Source of the DNA: Oscillospiraceae bacterium
GTDB lineage: Bacteria > Bacillota > Clostridia > Oscillospirales > Acutalibacteraceae
Direction of reading: 5' to 3'
Assembly: GCA_015066245.1 (NCBI GenBank)
Contig: SVOS01000003.1
Coordinates: 1-64,000 of the forward strand
DNA length: 64,000 nucleotides
The notes beneath the pieces are model-generated. The model was not told the DNA's origin. It saw nothing but the letters and a program-made list of their open reading frames with translations, and made no database searches. The position numbers and the translations under genes were made by a program. Positions 38,128-47,980 of the stretch are shown here, piece after piece (position 1 is the first letter of the stretch; each line of letters opens with the position of its first letter).

Positions 38128-38597
38128 GAATCGGACACGGATATGATGTTCACCGCCTCAAAGAAGGCAGACGTCTGATTTTAGGCGGAGTTGAAATTGA
38201 ATATGTTATGGGGCTTGATGGCCATTCCGATGCTGATGTTTTGTGCCATGCCATAACAGATGCCATTTTAGGTGCGGCAAAAATGGGGGACATAGGACTT
38301 CTTTTTCCTGACACGGATATGTCATTTAAAGACGCAGATAGTGTTGAGCTTCTCCGCACTGCCGTCAGAGCAGTGGCAGATAAAGGCTACAAAGTCGGCA
38401 ATATCGATGCCACAATTATCGCACAGAAACCTAAGCTCAGACCATATATCGACAAAATGTGTGAGAATATTGCAGGTGCCTGCGATACGTCAGTTGACAA
38501 TGTCAACATAAAAGCCACCACCGAAGAAGGACTCGGCTTTTCGGGCGAGGGTCTGGGTATGGCGGCTCATGCGGTTTGTCTTTTAGAAAATAAATAA
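38124..38597 (+). CDS. ispF: 2-C-methyl-D-erythritol 2,4-cyclodiphosphate synthase
   Basis: [61 protein letters not shown]. Confidence 0.96.
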   Translation: [157 protein letters not shown]

Positions 38598-38652
38598 TAG
38601 AATAACCCAAGCACCTTTTTCATATTCATAGATATATGAAAGAGGTGTTTTT

Positions 38653-39798
38653 ATGTTTAAAAAGCGTATACTTAGTATTCTGGTTGCGATGCTGATGATT
38701 GTGCCTTTTGGAGCATTTCACACTTTTGCTCTGAGCGAAGAAGAAATCTCCGCACCTTCGGCAATTCTTATGGAGCCCGAAACAAAGAAAGTTCTTTTCG
38801 AGAAAAATGCTCACGAAATCCGTGCCTGTGCATCTATTACAAAAGTTATGACTCTGGTATTGGTATTTGAGGCTATTGAGGACGGCAAGCTTGACTATAC
38901 CGACATTATCACATCCTCAGAGCACGCCGCGTCTATGGGGGGGTCTGATATATGGCTTGAAAAAGGTGAGCAAATGACAGCAGATGATATGATAAAGGCT
39001 GTTGTCGTTGCTTCGGCAAATGATGCAGCCGTTGCTCTTGCAGAGGCAATTTGTGGTACAGAGGAAGAGTTTGTAGCAAAAATGAACGAAAAAGCCAAAG
39101 CTCTTGGCATGAATGATACCACATTCAAAAATTGTAATGGCCTGGACGAAGAAGGCCACCTGACATCAGCCTATGACGTTGCCATTATGTCATCAGAGCT
39201 GATTAGACATGAGAAAATCTTTGATTACAGTACCATCTGGATTGATTACCTCAGAGGTGGCGAAACCCAGATTGTAAATACCAATAAACTTCTTAAGTCT
39301 TATAAAGGAATAAAGGGCCTTAAAACAGGCACAACATCTCAGGCAGGAAGCTGTATGTCTGCAGTTGCAGAGCGGGATAATATGACTCTTGTGGCGGTTG
39401 TGTTGGGATGCGACACAGGCACCGGCCGTTTTTCTGACTCTGCAAAGCTTCTGGATTATGGTTTTGCCAATTACATGATAAAGGAGCTGACTCTGCCCGG
39501 CGGCAGCCTTGCTCCTCTGAAAGTCAAATCGGGAATGGAGACAACAGTTACCCTCAAAAGTAAGACATCAAGCAAAATCCTGCTCCCAAAAAGCGGTAAA
39601 ACTGAGATTGACTATAAAATAGAAATCCCCGAAGAAATAGAGGCTCCCGTCAAAGAAGGCGAGAAAATCGGCAGGGTACAGTTTTATTCGGATTCTGCCA
39701 CGTTGGATGAATTTGAAGTTTTTACGGGAGAAAATGTTGAAAAAATCACTTTCTTCTCAGCATTTAAGTTTTTGATAAGCAAACTATTTTCTTTTTAA
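38653..39798 (+). CDS. D-alanyl-D-alanine carboxypeptidase (DacF-like, S11)
   Basis: Signal peptide; ASITKVMT (SxxK), SAND (SxN), LKTGTTSQAG (KTG). Confidence 0.94.
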   Translation: MFKKRILSILVAMLMIVPFGAFHTFALSEEEISAPSAILMEPETKKVLFEKNAHEIRACASITKVMTLVLVFEAIEDGKLDYTDIITSSEHAASMGGSDIWLEKGEQMTADDMIKAVVVASANDAAVALAEAICGTEEEFVAKMNEKAKALGMNDTTFKNCNGLDEEGHLTSAYDVAIMSSELIRHEKIFDYSTIWIDYLRGGETQIVNTNKLLKSYKGIKGLKTGTTSQAGSCMSAVAERDNMTLVAVVLGCDTGTGRFSDSAKLLDYGFANYMIKELTLPGGSLAPLKVKSGMETTVTLKSKTSSKILLPKSGKTEIDYKIEIPEEIEAPVKEGEKIGRVQFYSDSATLDEFEVFTGENVEKITFFSAFKFLISKLFSF

Positions 39799-39839
39799 GA
39801 AAAATGAGCTAAAAATTTTACAAAATAACCAAATACACC

Positions 39840-39868
39840 TTGCATTACTCCACAAAATATAGTATAAT
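39840..39868 (+). promoter_or_regulatory. pgi promoter
   Basis: TTGCAT, 17-nt spacer, TATAAT. Confidence 0.6.
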
Positions 39869-39925
39869 ACCCTCAATAGACTATGGGTGATTGCACCCGA
39901 TACTTTTTCCAAGGGGGAGTTTACT

Positions 39926-41263
39926 ATGCCAACGCAGGTTAATGACAAGCACATTCAGGCTTTCATCGGTGAGGACGAATACCAGGGTATTGCTGCTCAG
40001 GTTAAATCCGCACACGAAGCACTGCACAGCGGCACAGGACTCGGCAACGATTTCATCGGCTGGCTTACATTGCCTACCGACTATGACAAAGACGAGTTTG
40101 ACCGTATCAAAAAAGCCGCTGAGAAAATTCAGAAAGACACCGACATCTTTATCGTTATCGGTATCGGCGGCTCATACTTAGGAGCAAGAGCAGCTATTGA
40201 GTTCCTCAAATCTCCTAACTATAACGCACTTTGCAAGGATACACCTCAGATTTATTATGCAGGTAATTCCATCAGTTCTACAGCTTTAGCAGAGCTTTTA
40301 GAGCTTTGTGAGGGCAAGGACATTTCTATAAATATGATCTCTAAGTCAGGCACAACTACCGAGCCTGCTATCGCTTTCAGAGTATTCAGAGAGCTTCTTG
40401 AGAAAAAATACGGCAAAGAAGGCGCAAAAGAGCGTATCTACTGCACAACCGACAAGGCAAGAGGCACATTAAAGCAGCTTGCAGACCGTGAAGGCTATGA
40501 GACATTCGTAGTTCCCGACAATGTTGGCGGCAGATATTCTGTGCTTACTGCTGTTGGTCTTCTTCCCATTGCTGTTGCAGGTTGCGACATTGACGCACTT
40601 ATGCAGGGCGCAAAGAAGGCTCAGGATGAGTTTGACAATCCTGATATGTTCACCAACGATTGCTACAAGTATGCCGCTATCAGAAACCTTCTCTACCGCA
40701 AGGGTATGACAACAGAGGTTCTGGTTGCTTATGAGCCCGGCTTCACAATGATGAACGAGTGGTTCAAGCAGCTTTACGGCGAGAGCGAGGGCAAGGACCA
40801 GAAGGGTATCTTCCCTGCAAGCGTTGTTTTCTCCACAGACCTTCACTCTATGGGTCAGTACATTCAGGACGGCAGACGTAATCTTTTCGAGACTGTTGTT
40901 CAGTTCAACAAATGCAAAAAGGAAATTACCATCGGTTTTGACGAGGATAATGTTGACGGCCTCAACTTCCTCTCGGGCAAGACCATGGATTATGTAAACA
41001 AGCGTGCTTTTGAAGGCACAGTGCTTGCTCACAACGACGGCGGAGTTCCCAACATTATTCTCAATGTTGACTCTATGACAGAGGCTGAGCTGGGTTATCT
41101 TATTTACTTCTTTGAGAAGGCTTGTGCTATTTCAGGCTATATTCTCGGTGTAAATCCCTTCAACCAGCCCGGTGTAGAGAGCTACAAGAAGAATATGTTT
41201 GCACTTTTAGGCAAACCCGGCTATGAGGAACAGAAGGCAGAGTTAGAGGCAAGACTCAGATAA
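39926..41263 (+). CDS. pgi: Glucose-6-phosphate isomerase
   Basis: [59 protein letters not shown] 39926 with AAGGGGGAG RBS. Confidence 0.96.
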   Translation: MPTQVNDKHIQAFIGEDEYQGIAAQVKSAHEALHSGTGLGNDFIGWLTLPTDYDKDEFDRIKKAAEKIQKDTDIFIVIGIGGSYLGARAAIEFLKSPNYNALCKDTPQIYYAGNSISSTALAELLELCEGKDISINMISKSGTTTEPAIAFRVFRELLEKKYGKEGAKERIYCTTDKARGTLKQLADREGYETFVVPDNVGGRYSVLTAVGLLPIAVAGCDIDALMQGAKKAQDEFDNPDMFTNDCYKYAAIRNLLYRKGMTTEVLVAYEPGFTMMNEWFKQLYGESEGKDQKGIFPASVVFSTDLHSMGQYIQDGRRNLFETVVQFNKCKKEITIGFDEDNVDGLNFLSGKTMDYVNKRAFEGTVLAHNDGGVPNIILNVDSMTEAELGYLIYFFEKACAISGYILGVNPFNQPGVESYKKNMFALLGKPGYEEQKAELEARLR

Positions 41264-41280
41264 AAATTGGAGGAATTACT

Positions 41281-41697
41281 ATGGTAACACTTATTATCGG
41301 CAAAAAAGGTACAGGCAAAACAAAGAAGCTCATCACACTTGCAAACGAGACAGCTGCTGCATCCACAGGTAATGTTGTAGTTATCGAAAAGGGCGCAAAG
41401 CTTACATACGATATTACTCACAAGGCTCGTCTTATTGATACCGATGCTTATGCAATCTCCGGTTATGATATGATGTTCGGCTTCCTTAGCGGTATCTGTG
41501 CAGGTAACTTTGATGTATCCGACATTCTTGTTGATTCTACTTTCAAAATCTGCCCCGAGGCAGTTGACGGTCTTGAGGAGTTCGTAGTTAAGCTCAATAA
41601 GCTTGCAGAGACAAGTGAGACTAAGTTCACACTTCTCATTTCTGCTGCAGAGTCTGACCTTCCCGAAGGTCTTAAGGCAGTTTGCCACGAAATTTAA
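41281..41697 (+). CDS. Small P-loop protein of unknown function
   Basis: MVTLIIGKKGTGKTKKLITLANE Walker A; starts 18 nt after pgi. Confidence 0.7.
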   Translation: MVTLIIGKKGTGKTKKLITLANETAAASTGNVVVIEKGAKLTYDITHKARLIDTDAYAISGYDMMFGFLSGICAGNFDVSDILVDSTFKICPEAVDGLEEFVVKLNKLAETSETKFTLLISAAESDLPEGLKAVCHEI

Positions 41698-41714
41698 TCG
41701 ACTCTTATAAAAAT

Positions 41715-41757
41715 TAAAGTCTGAGCAACTTATCTTAGTCGCTCAGACTTTTCTTTT
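41715..41757 (+). terminator. Rho-independent terminator
   Basis: AAAGTCTGAGC-...-GCTCAGACTTTT. Confidence 0.8.
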
Positions 41758-41848
41758 GTGTGACAATTTATTGAAAAACGATAAAAATATATTGACAAAC
41801 AGAAATATGTATTGTATTTTATAAGTATAAACGAAAGGAGAATAGCTT

Positions 41849-42322
41849 ATGTTCAGAATTTCTAAAAAACTATCAACTAATATCTCGATTACGGTAGCTT
41901 ATATTTTTATGGCGGCTTGTTTGTTTGCGGCTTTTATAATGCCGCCATTAGTAGAGATGCTTATTAATCTTCCGGACAATATAGGTATGAGAAGTGAAAT
42001 TACCAATGGTGGCAGAGTGCTTGTTCTTGTGATGGCGTACCTTATGCTTCTTACACTTGTGTTTGCAGATGTGCTTATGATTATACTGCTTATGCGTGTT
42101 CGCAAGGGGCTTGTTTTTACACCCAAAAGCATTTCCTGTATACGAGGAATTTCATGGTGTTGCTTCTTTATTTGTCTTGTGTTTGCAGTGTTGGGTATTT
42201 ATTTTCAGCTTTCCTTTATTCTTGCGTTTTTCGCTCTGTTTCTTGGCATAAGCCTGAGAGTTGTAAAGAACGTTATCGAAGAAGCATCAGAAATCAAGTC
42301 AGAAAATGACCTTACTGTATAA
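41849..42322 (+). CDS. DUF2975-like membrane protein
   Basis: Four predicted TMs, RVRKGLVFTPKSISCIRGISWCCFF; followed by YozG-like regulator. Confidence 0.75.
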   Translation: MFRISKKLSTNISITVAYIFMAACLFAAFIMPPLVEMLINLPDNIGMRSEITNGGRVLVLVMAYLMLLTLVFADVLMIILLMRVRKGLVFTPKSISCIRGISWCCFFICLVFAVLGIYFQLSFILAFFALFLGISLRVVKNVIEEASEIKSENDLTV

Positions 42323-42333
42323 GGGGGAGTTTT

Positions 42334-42537
42334 ATGATAGTAATTAACCTCGATGTTATGATGGCAAAAAGAAAAATGACTCTCAACGAGCTATCCGAAA
42401 AAGTAGGAATTACCCTGGCTAACCTGTCGATACTTAAAAACAATAAAGCAAAGGCTATCCGATTTTCTACACTCGATGCTATCTGCAAAGCTTTGGATTG
42501 CAAGGTAGGGGATATTATAGAATTTGTTGAGGATTAA
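42334..42537 (+). CDS. YozG/Cro-CI-type HTH regulator
   Basis: VINLDVMMAKRKMTLNELSEKVGITLANLSILKNNKAKAIRFSTLDAICKALDCKVGDIIEFVED. Confidence 0.88.
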   Translation: MIVINLDVMMAKRKMTLNELSEKVGITLANLSILKNNKAKAIRFSTLDAICKALDCKVGDIIEFVED

Positions 42538-42551
42538 GAAAGGAGTACATT

Positions 42552-44159
42552 ATGAATAATCAGAATAACGTTTACTATAATTACGCACCATCTGTAGCCG
42601 CAGATCCGGCACGTTCAGAAACTGCCGCAAAACCCGCACCACCCCGAAGACCTGCTCGTGAGTACAGCAAAGCCGAAAGCGTTTTTGCCTGGCTCAGTGT
42701 TTTGTTCGGATATCTTTTCTGCAGGGTAAATCCTGTTGCAGAAAATCCCTTTGGCGGATTGATTTTTGTAGCGGTGATTTTTACCGTTACTTTGGTTGTG
42801 CTGAAAATAATGAGAAAACCTCTTACGGTTTTATCTGTTGCGGTTGCTTTGTCTGCTATAATTGTTTCGCTGACATTCCTCTTTACTGCCAATGAATTTT
42901 TATATTTTATTGCGTATTCTTATTGTATTGCGGCGTACCTGTATTTTATTTACGCTGCAACCGGAAACACAGTCAAAAAAGGCTTTAATGATTATATTGT
43001 AGCAGATTTTTTCAAGGCAATGTTTGTTATGCCTTTTGCATCTATGGGATGTATGTTTAAAGCAATGTTTTCGGGCAAATCCAGAGGAAAAGGTAAGATA
43101 ATGCTCAAGGTGCTGATTGGAATAGGTGTTGCGGTTATCCCCACACTGATGGTTTTCTGTCTGCTTTCTTATGATTCGGATTTTATGAATCTGCTGGGCG
43201 ATATTTTTGATTTTAATTTTGAAAACATCTTTTCTCATATTTTAAGTCTTACTTTTGGCGTAGGACTCGGACTTTATCTGTACGGATTGTTTATTTCGTC
43301 ACTGGATAAAAAGTGCGAAAATGCTTTGTGTGAAAAGAATTGCAAGGCTGTATTTTCAAAAATGCGTATCGCTCCTGCTATAACAGTGGTTGCTTCGGTA
43401 ATTCCCTTGATGTTTCTTTACATAGTTTTCTTCATTTCACAGTGGAAGTATTATGTATCAGCCTTTACAAATGTTCTCCCCGAAAATTTCAGCTATGCCG
43501 ATTACGCCCGCAAAGGATTCTTTGAGCTTTGCATTGTTTCGGTTATTAATCTGTTTGTAATCGTCAACATAGTTCTTTTGCTTAAGAGAAACAAGAAATC
43601 TTCATACGTAATTCTAAGGATTACTGCAGTAGCGGTTTCTCTTGCTACTTTGGTGCTTATTTCGACTGCTATATCAAAAATGTTTATGTATATCAGCAGA
43701 TACGGACTTACACAAAAGAGAGTTTTTGCGACATGGTTTATGTTGTTTATTGCCTTTGTTTTTATATTTATCTGTATCCGCTTATTTGTCCGTTCTTTTA
43801 AACCTATTGCAGTTGCGTTTGTGGTGGGACTTCTTATGTTTTCTACCCTTGCATTACCTGATGCTGATGCGTTTATAGCAGAGTATAATGTTAATGCATA
43901 TTTGGACGGTACTCTTTCTAATGTGGATGTTGATGCTCTTGAGGAGCTTGAGCATTCGGCGATACCTTCTCTTGTAAAGCTTTACAGAGAAATTGACAGA
44001 AGTGCAGATACCGATGCCAAAAGAATATACTTCAGAGTAGAAAAAGTGCTATTAAATTACGCTGACGAATTCAGCGCAGAAGACAAAAATATCTTCGCCT
44101 TTACCATAGTAGATGCTAAAGCCCAAAACGCATTGAAAGAAATTGAATTTATAGGATAA
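42552..44159 (+). CDS. DUF4153/DUF4173-like polytopic membrane protein
   Basis: About 11 hydrophobic segments; VLKIMRKPLTVLSVA...; typical neighbour of DUF2975/YozG. Confidence 0.65.
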   Translation: MNNQNNVYYNYAPSVAADPARSETAAKPAPPRRPAREYSKAESVFAWLSVLFGYLFCRVNPVAENPFGGLIFVAVIFTVTLVVLKIMRKPLTVLSVAVALSAIIVSLTFLFTANEFLYFIAYSYCIAAYLYFIYAATGNTVKKGFNDYIVADFFKAMFVMPFASMGCMFKAMFSGKSRGKGKIMLKVLIGIGVAVIPTLMVFCLLSYDSDFMNLLGDIFDFNFENIFSHILSLTFGVGLGLYLYGLFISSLDKKCENALCEKNCKAVFSKMRIAPAITVVASVIPLMFLYIVFFISQWKYYVSAFTNVLPENFSYADYARKGFFELCIVSVINLFVIVNIVLLLKRNKKSSYVILRITAVAVSLATLVLISTAISKMFMYISRYGLTQKRVFATWFMLFIAFVFIFICIRLFVRSFKPIAVAFVVGLLMFSTLALPDADAFIAEYNVNAYLDGTLSNVDVDALEELEHSAIPSLVKLYREIDRSADTDAKRIYFRVEKVLLNYADEFSAEDKNIFAFTIVDAKAQNALKEIEFIG

Positions 44160-44205
44160 ATTAAAGCCTTCCTTAGTCGGATAACCGATTGAGGAAGGCT
44201 TTGTG

Positions 44206-45150
44206 TTATTTATTAATATTTATCATAAACTGATCGGATTCGGTGATTTTTTCAAAATCAGTGCCATCAAAAACACCGAAGCTCATAATGATTTCTTCAA
44301 TGTTATCTATTTTGTTTTCCTTGAGTGTGGGCTTGTAGAAAGATAATTCATAATAAGCGTTGCTGCTTGCAGGGGCATTTATGATGCAGTCAGGGTCGAT
44401 TTCGGTACCGTTTACTGTAACATCTTCGGCGCGTACAATCACATCCTTGTCGTTGGTGTTGGCAACAAATATACCTGCAACATAATCATAAGAATCACTG
44501 TCATATTTTTTAATGTTTTCAATGTAAATTGTAACACCGTTGTGGCTGATAATTTCTTCGCCATAAGACATATCAGATGGCACAGAAACCTTTTCGTCAA
44601 AATAAATCTCTGTTAATTCACTTGCACCGATGTTTTCGAAGGTATCAGGATTTGAGATGCTGAGTTTTACTTTGATTTTGCGGATTTCTGCTATTTTAAG
44701 AGTGTTAAGCTCGCTTTCGTACAAGTAGAGCACACCCTCAGCACTTTCGTAGGCAGGTACCTCTGCGTAGAAAGTGGCAGGGAATACGCAACCGTTAACA
44801 ATAACCATCAAAGACTCAACCGAGATATTACTTTCGGAGAAGTTGTCAATCTCAAAACCAACTACAGGACCATAAAAATCCTCGTATCCTAAGCTTTTTG
44901 CTCTGACAGTAATATATCCGTCATCGTAAATTTCTTCGTCTAGTTCTGTTTCTTGAACATTCACCTTGGTAATTTCTTCGTTGAACATCTGCTCGCTATT
45001 GTCTTTAAGGGTGAACGCACGTCCCCAGAATCCTTCGCCCTCAGTTGTTTCTCCGGTGGTTGCTACGGGTTTGTCATCGCCGGTTTCTGCACAAGCGCAA
45101 ACCGAAACAGAGAGCAAAAGTACAAGAATCAATGCAAATATTTTTTTCAT
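44206..45150 (-). CDS. Putative lipoprotein of unknown function
   Basis: MKKIFALILVLLLSVSVCACAETG lipobox. Confidence 0.7.
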   Translation of the reverse strand: MKKIFALILVLLLSVSVCACAETGDDKPVATTGETTEGEGFWGRAFTLKDNSEQMFNEEITKVNVQETELDEEIYDDGYITVRAKSLGYEDFYGPVVGFEIDNFSESNISVESLMVIVNGCVFPATFYAEVPAYESAEGVLYLYESELNTLKIAEIRKIKVKLSISNPDTFENIGASELTEIYFDEKVSVPSDMSYGEEIISHNGVTIYIENIKKYDSDSYDYVAGIFVANTNDKDVIVRAEDVTVNGTEIDPDCIINAPASSNAYYELSFYKPTLKENKIDNIEEIIMSFGVFDGTDFEKITESDQFMININK

Positions 45151-45269
45151 ATTAATTACCTCACTTTTAAATAATTATATCAAATAAAATATTTACCGTC
45201 AACACGAATTCAATTTCGTTGACTGTAGGCGATTTCGGGTGTATAATTTAAAGAATAGAGGTGATACAA

Positions 45270-45740
45270 ATGCTCATAAGAAAAGCACAAAAAGAAGACA
45301 TAAACGGTTTGATGAATCTGCTCAGACAGGTGCTTACAGTACATGCTGACAAACGCCCCGATATCTTCAAACCCGGAACTACCAAATATACCGAAGAAGA
45401 ACTTTTTTATATAATCACAAACCCTCTCACACCTGTATTTGTAGCGGTTGATGAGAATGGCAATGTTCTCGGCCACAGCTTTTGTAAATTCATTCAGTTT
45501 TCAAACAACAACTCATTAACAGATATAAAGACACTGTATATCGATGATTTGTGCATTGATGAAAATATGAGAGGTCAGCATATCGGCAAAGCTTTGTATG
45601 AATATACCATTGACTTTGCAAGACAGGAGAATTGCTACAACGTAACTCTCAATGTCTGGGCGACAAATGATAGTGCAATGAAGTTTTACGAATCTATGGG
45701 ACTTTCCGTGCAGAAAATCGGCATGGAAAAAATACTCTGA
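45270..45740 (+). CDS. GNAT-family N-acetyltransferase
   Basis: LYIDDLCIDENMRGQHIGKALYEYTIDFARQENCYNVTLNVWATNDSAMKFYESMGL. Confidence 0.92.
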   Translation: MLIRKAQKEDINGLMNLLRQVLTVHADKRPDIFKPGTTKYTEEELFYIITNPLTPVFVAVDENGNVLGHSFCKFIQFSNNNSLTDIKTLYIDDLCIDENMRGQHIGKALYEYTIDFARQENCYNVTLNVWATNDSAMKFYESMGLSVQKIGMEKIL

Positions 45741-45784
45741 TATTTTTATTAATTTATAAAAAGTTATAAAAAGGGGGTGGTAAG

Positions 45785-47821
45785 ATGCCGTCATTATTTG
45801 AAATGCCCGTAACAAATGTCAGAGGAGTAGGTGCAGCCGCAGCCGAGCTTCTGAGAAAACTCTCGATATATTCGGTAGGTCAGCTTTTGTGCTATTATCC
45901 TCGTACCTATGAGGATTGGAGCAATCCCGTACCCCTGACACCGTTTTTAGAAGGACAGGCACTTATCAAGGCACGTCTTACCACAGCTTTTGCAACAAGT
46001 CGGCTTTCAGGAGGGCGTCTTCTTTCTAACGCTGAAATTTCAGACGATACAGGTTCTCTCAGCCTTGTATATTTTAATAATAAATACATATCCTCAATGC
46101 TCAAAGTCGGTGAGGAATACTATTTTTACGGTAAAATTGAAAAAACTCTTTACGGTCAGCGTATGATAGCACCTACTTTTTCTCCCGTTGGCTCAGGAAT
46201 AGGTCTTCATCCTGTTTATAATCTTACTCAGGGACTTTCCAATAAAATGATGCAAAGATTCCTCAAAGAAGCTCTAAAGCTTCTGCCTGCCGAGGTAAAA
46301 GACCCTTTACCACAGTGGATTCGCGATAAATATAATCTTTGCGACCTGCGAACTGCTATGACAGACGTGCATTTTCCAAAAACAAAAGAAGCCATGGAAA
46401 AAGCCCGCTACAGACTTGTTTTTGAGGAGCTTCTTATTTTAAATCTTGGACTGCGTTCAATTAAAAGCAACAAGACATCTAAAGCTCCTCTGCATATCGA
46501 AACAGATTACTCTCAGGAGTTTATCTCAAAACTTCCTTTTGAGCTTACAAACGCACAGAAACGAACTGTTTCTGAGTGTATGCAGGATATTACAAAGGGT
46601 AAGTACCCTATGAACAGACTTGTTCAGGGAGATGTAGGCTCAGGTAAAACTGCGGTTGCGGCTGCGGTTTGTTACTCTGTGGCAAAATGCGGCTATCAGG
46701 CAGCATTCATGGCACCTACCGAGATTTTAGCCGAGCAGCACTATAAAACACTCAGCAGATTTTATGAGGGCACAGATATAAATGTTGTTCTTCTGACAGG
46801 CTCAATGAAGGATTCTCAGAAGAAAAATGCCAGAAAATATATAGAAGACGGTACTGCACATATTGTAGTGGGTACCCACACTCTTATTACTGAAAAAACT
46901 ATATTTAACAACTTGATTTTAGCAGTTACAGATGAGCAGCACCGATTCGGTGTTGCTCAGCGAACAAAGCTTCTGTCGAAGGGCAACTCTGTTCACCTTC
47001 TTGTAATGAGTGCTACTCCCATACCTCGTACAATGGGCCTTGTGATGTATGGCGACTTGGATGTTTCTGTAATTGATGAGCTGCCAAAGGGCAGACAAAA
47101 AATCCGTACGATGCTTATCGACAGCTCAAAGAGAAATCGTGCATATAATTTTATCAGAGACCAGATATCCAAAGGCAGACAAGCATACATTGTGTGCCCC
47201 TTGGTAGAAGAAGGCGAGCTTCCTGTGGCGTCTGCCGAGGAATATGCCGCAGAGCTGATGTTAAGCGAGTTTTCTGACTTGCCTGTGGGTATAATCCACG
47301 GCAAAATGAAGTCTGTAGATAAAGAGAATACCATGTCACAGTTTGCAAAAGGCGAGATTAAACTTTTGGTTGCAACTACCGTAATTGAAGTTGGTGTTGA
47401 TGTACCTAATGCAACTGTTATGATGATAGAAAATGCCGAACGGTTCGGACTTTCTCAGCTTCATCAGCTTAGAGGCAGAGTAGGCAGGGGAGAGCACAGC
47501 TCTTACTGTATCCTTGTATCTGACAACAAAGGCGAGGATTCAACTCGCAGGCTTTCTGTGCTCTGTACCACAGACAACGGCTTTGTAATAGCAGACGAAG
47601 ACCTTAAACTCCGCGGCCCCGGTGACTTTTTCGGCAGTCGTCAGCACGGACTTCCTCAGCTAAGTATTGCAGATTTGTCTGACTATGTTTCTCTTTCCGA
47701 AAGCTCAGCGGCTGCATTGGATATTCTGGATTTTTCCCCCGATTTAAGCCACGATTCTCTGAAAGGAATTCGTTCATCTATAAAACGCCTTTTCAAAACC
47801 GCAGGAACCCAAATGAATTAA
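45785..47821 (+). CDS. recG: ATP-dependent DNA helicase RecG
   Basis: VQGDVGSGKTAVAA, MAPTEILAEQHYKTL, VTDEQHRFGVAQR, MSATPIPRTMGLV, GRVGRGEHSSYCILV. Confidence 0.96.
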   Translation: MPSLFEMPVTNVRGVGAAAAELLRKLSIYSVGQLLCYYPRTYEDWSNPVPLTPFLEGQALIKARLTTAFATSRLSGGRLLSNAEISDDTGSLSLVYFNNKYISSMLKVGEEYYFYGKIEKTLYGQRMIAPTFSPVGSGIGLHPVYNLTQGLSNKMMQRFLKEALKLLPAEVKDPLPQWIRDKYNLCDLRTAMTDVHFPKTKEAMEKARYRLVFEELLILNLGLRSIKSNKTSKAPLHIETDYSQEFISKLPFELTNAQKRTVSECMQDITKGKYPMNRLVQGDVGSGKTAVAAAVCYSVAKCGYQAAFMAPTEILAEQHYKTLSRFYEGTDINVVLLTGSMKDSQKKNARKYIEDGTAHIVVGTHTLITEKTIFNNLILAVTDEQHRFGVAQRTKLLSKGNSVHLLVMSATPIPRTMGLVMYGDLDVSVIDELPKGRQKIRTMLIDSSKRNRAYNFIRDQISKGRQAYIVCPLVEEGELPVASAEEYAAELMLSEFSDLPVGIIHGKMKSVDKENTMSQFAKGEIKLLVATTVIEVGVDVPNATVMMIENAERFGLSQLHQLRGRVGRGEHSSYCILVSDNKGEDSTRRLSVLCTTDNGFVIADEDLKLRGPGDFFGSRQHGLPQLSIADLSDYVSLSESSAAALDILDFSPDLSHDSLKGIRSSIKRLFKTAGTQMN

Positions 47822-47980
47822 GAATATTTGTGAGCCTTCTGTTTCTCAATGCTTATTCAGATGTAATTTATACGGAAACAAATATCCTTTAATGATATTA
47901 GCAGATTGACAATGTATTTAATTAATATAATTAATTAATGATTTATCCCATTGATAAAAGTGATTTTTGGAGTGGTTATC

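Noticed and set aside
40469-41032. 187-aa minus-strand ORF inside pgi
   Set aside because: Antisense shadow of a highly conserved gene.
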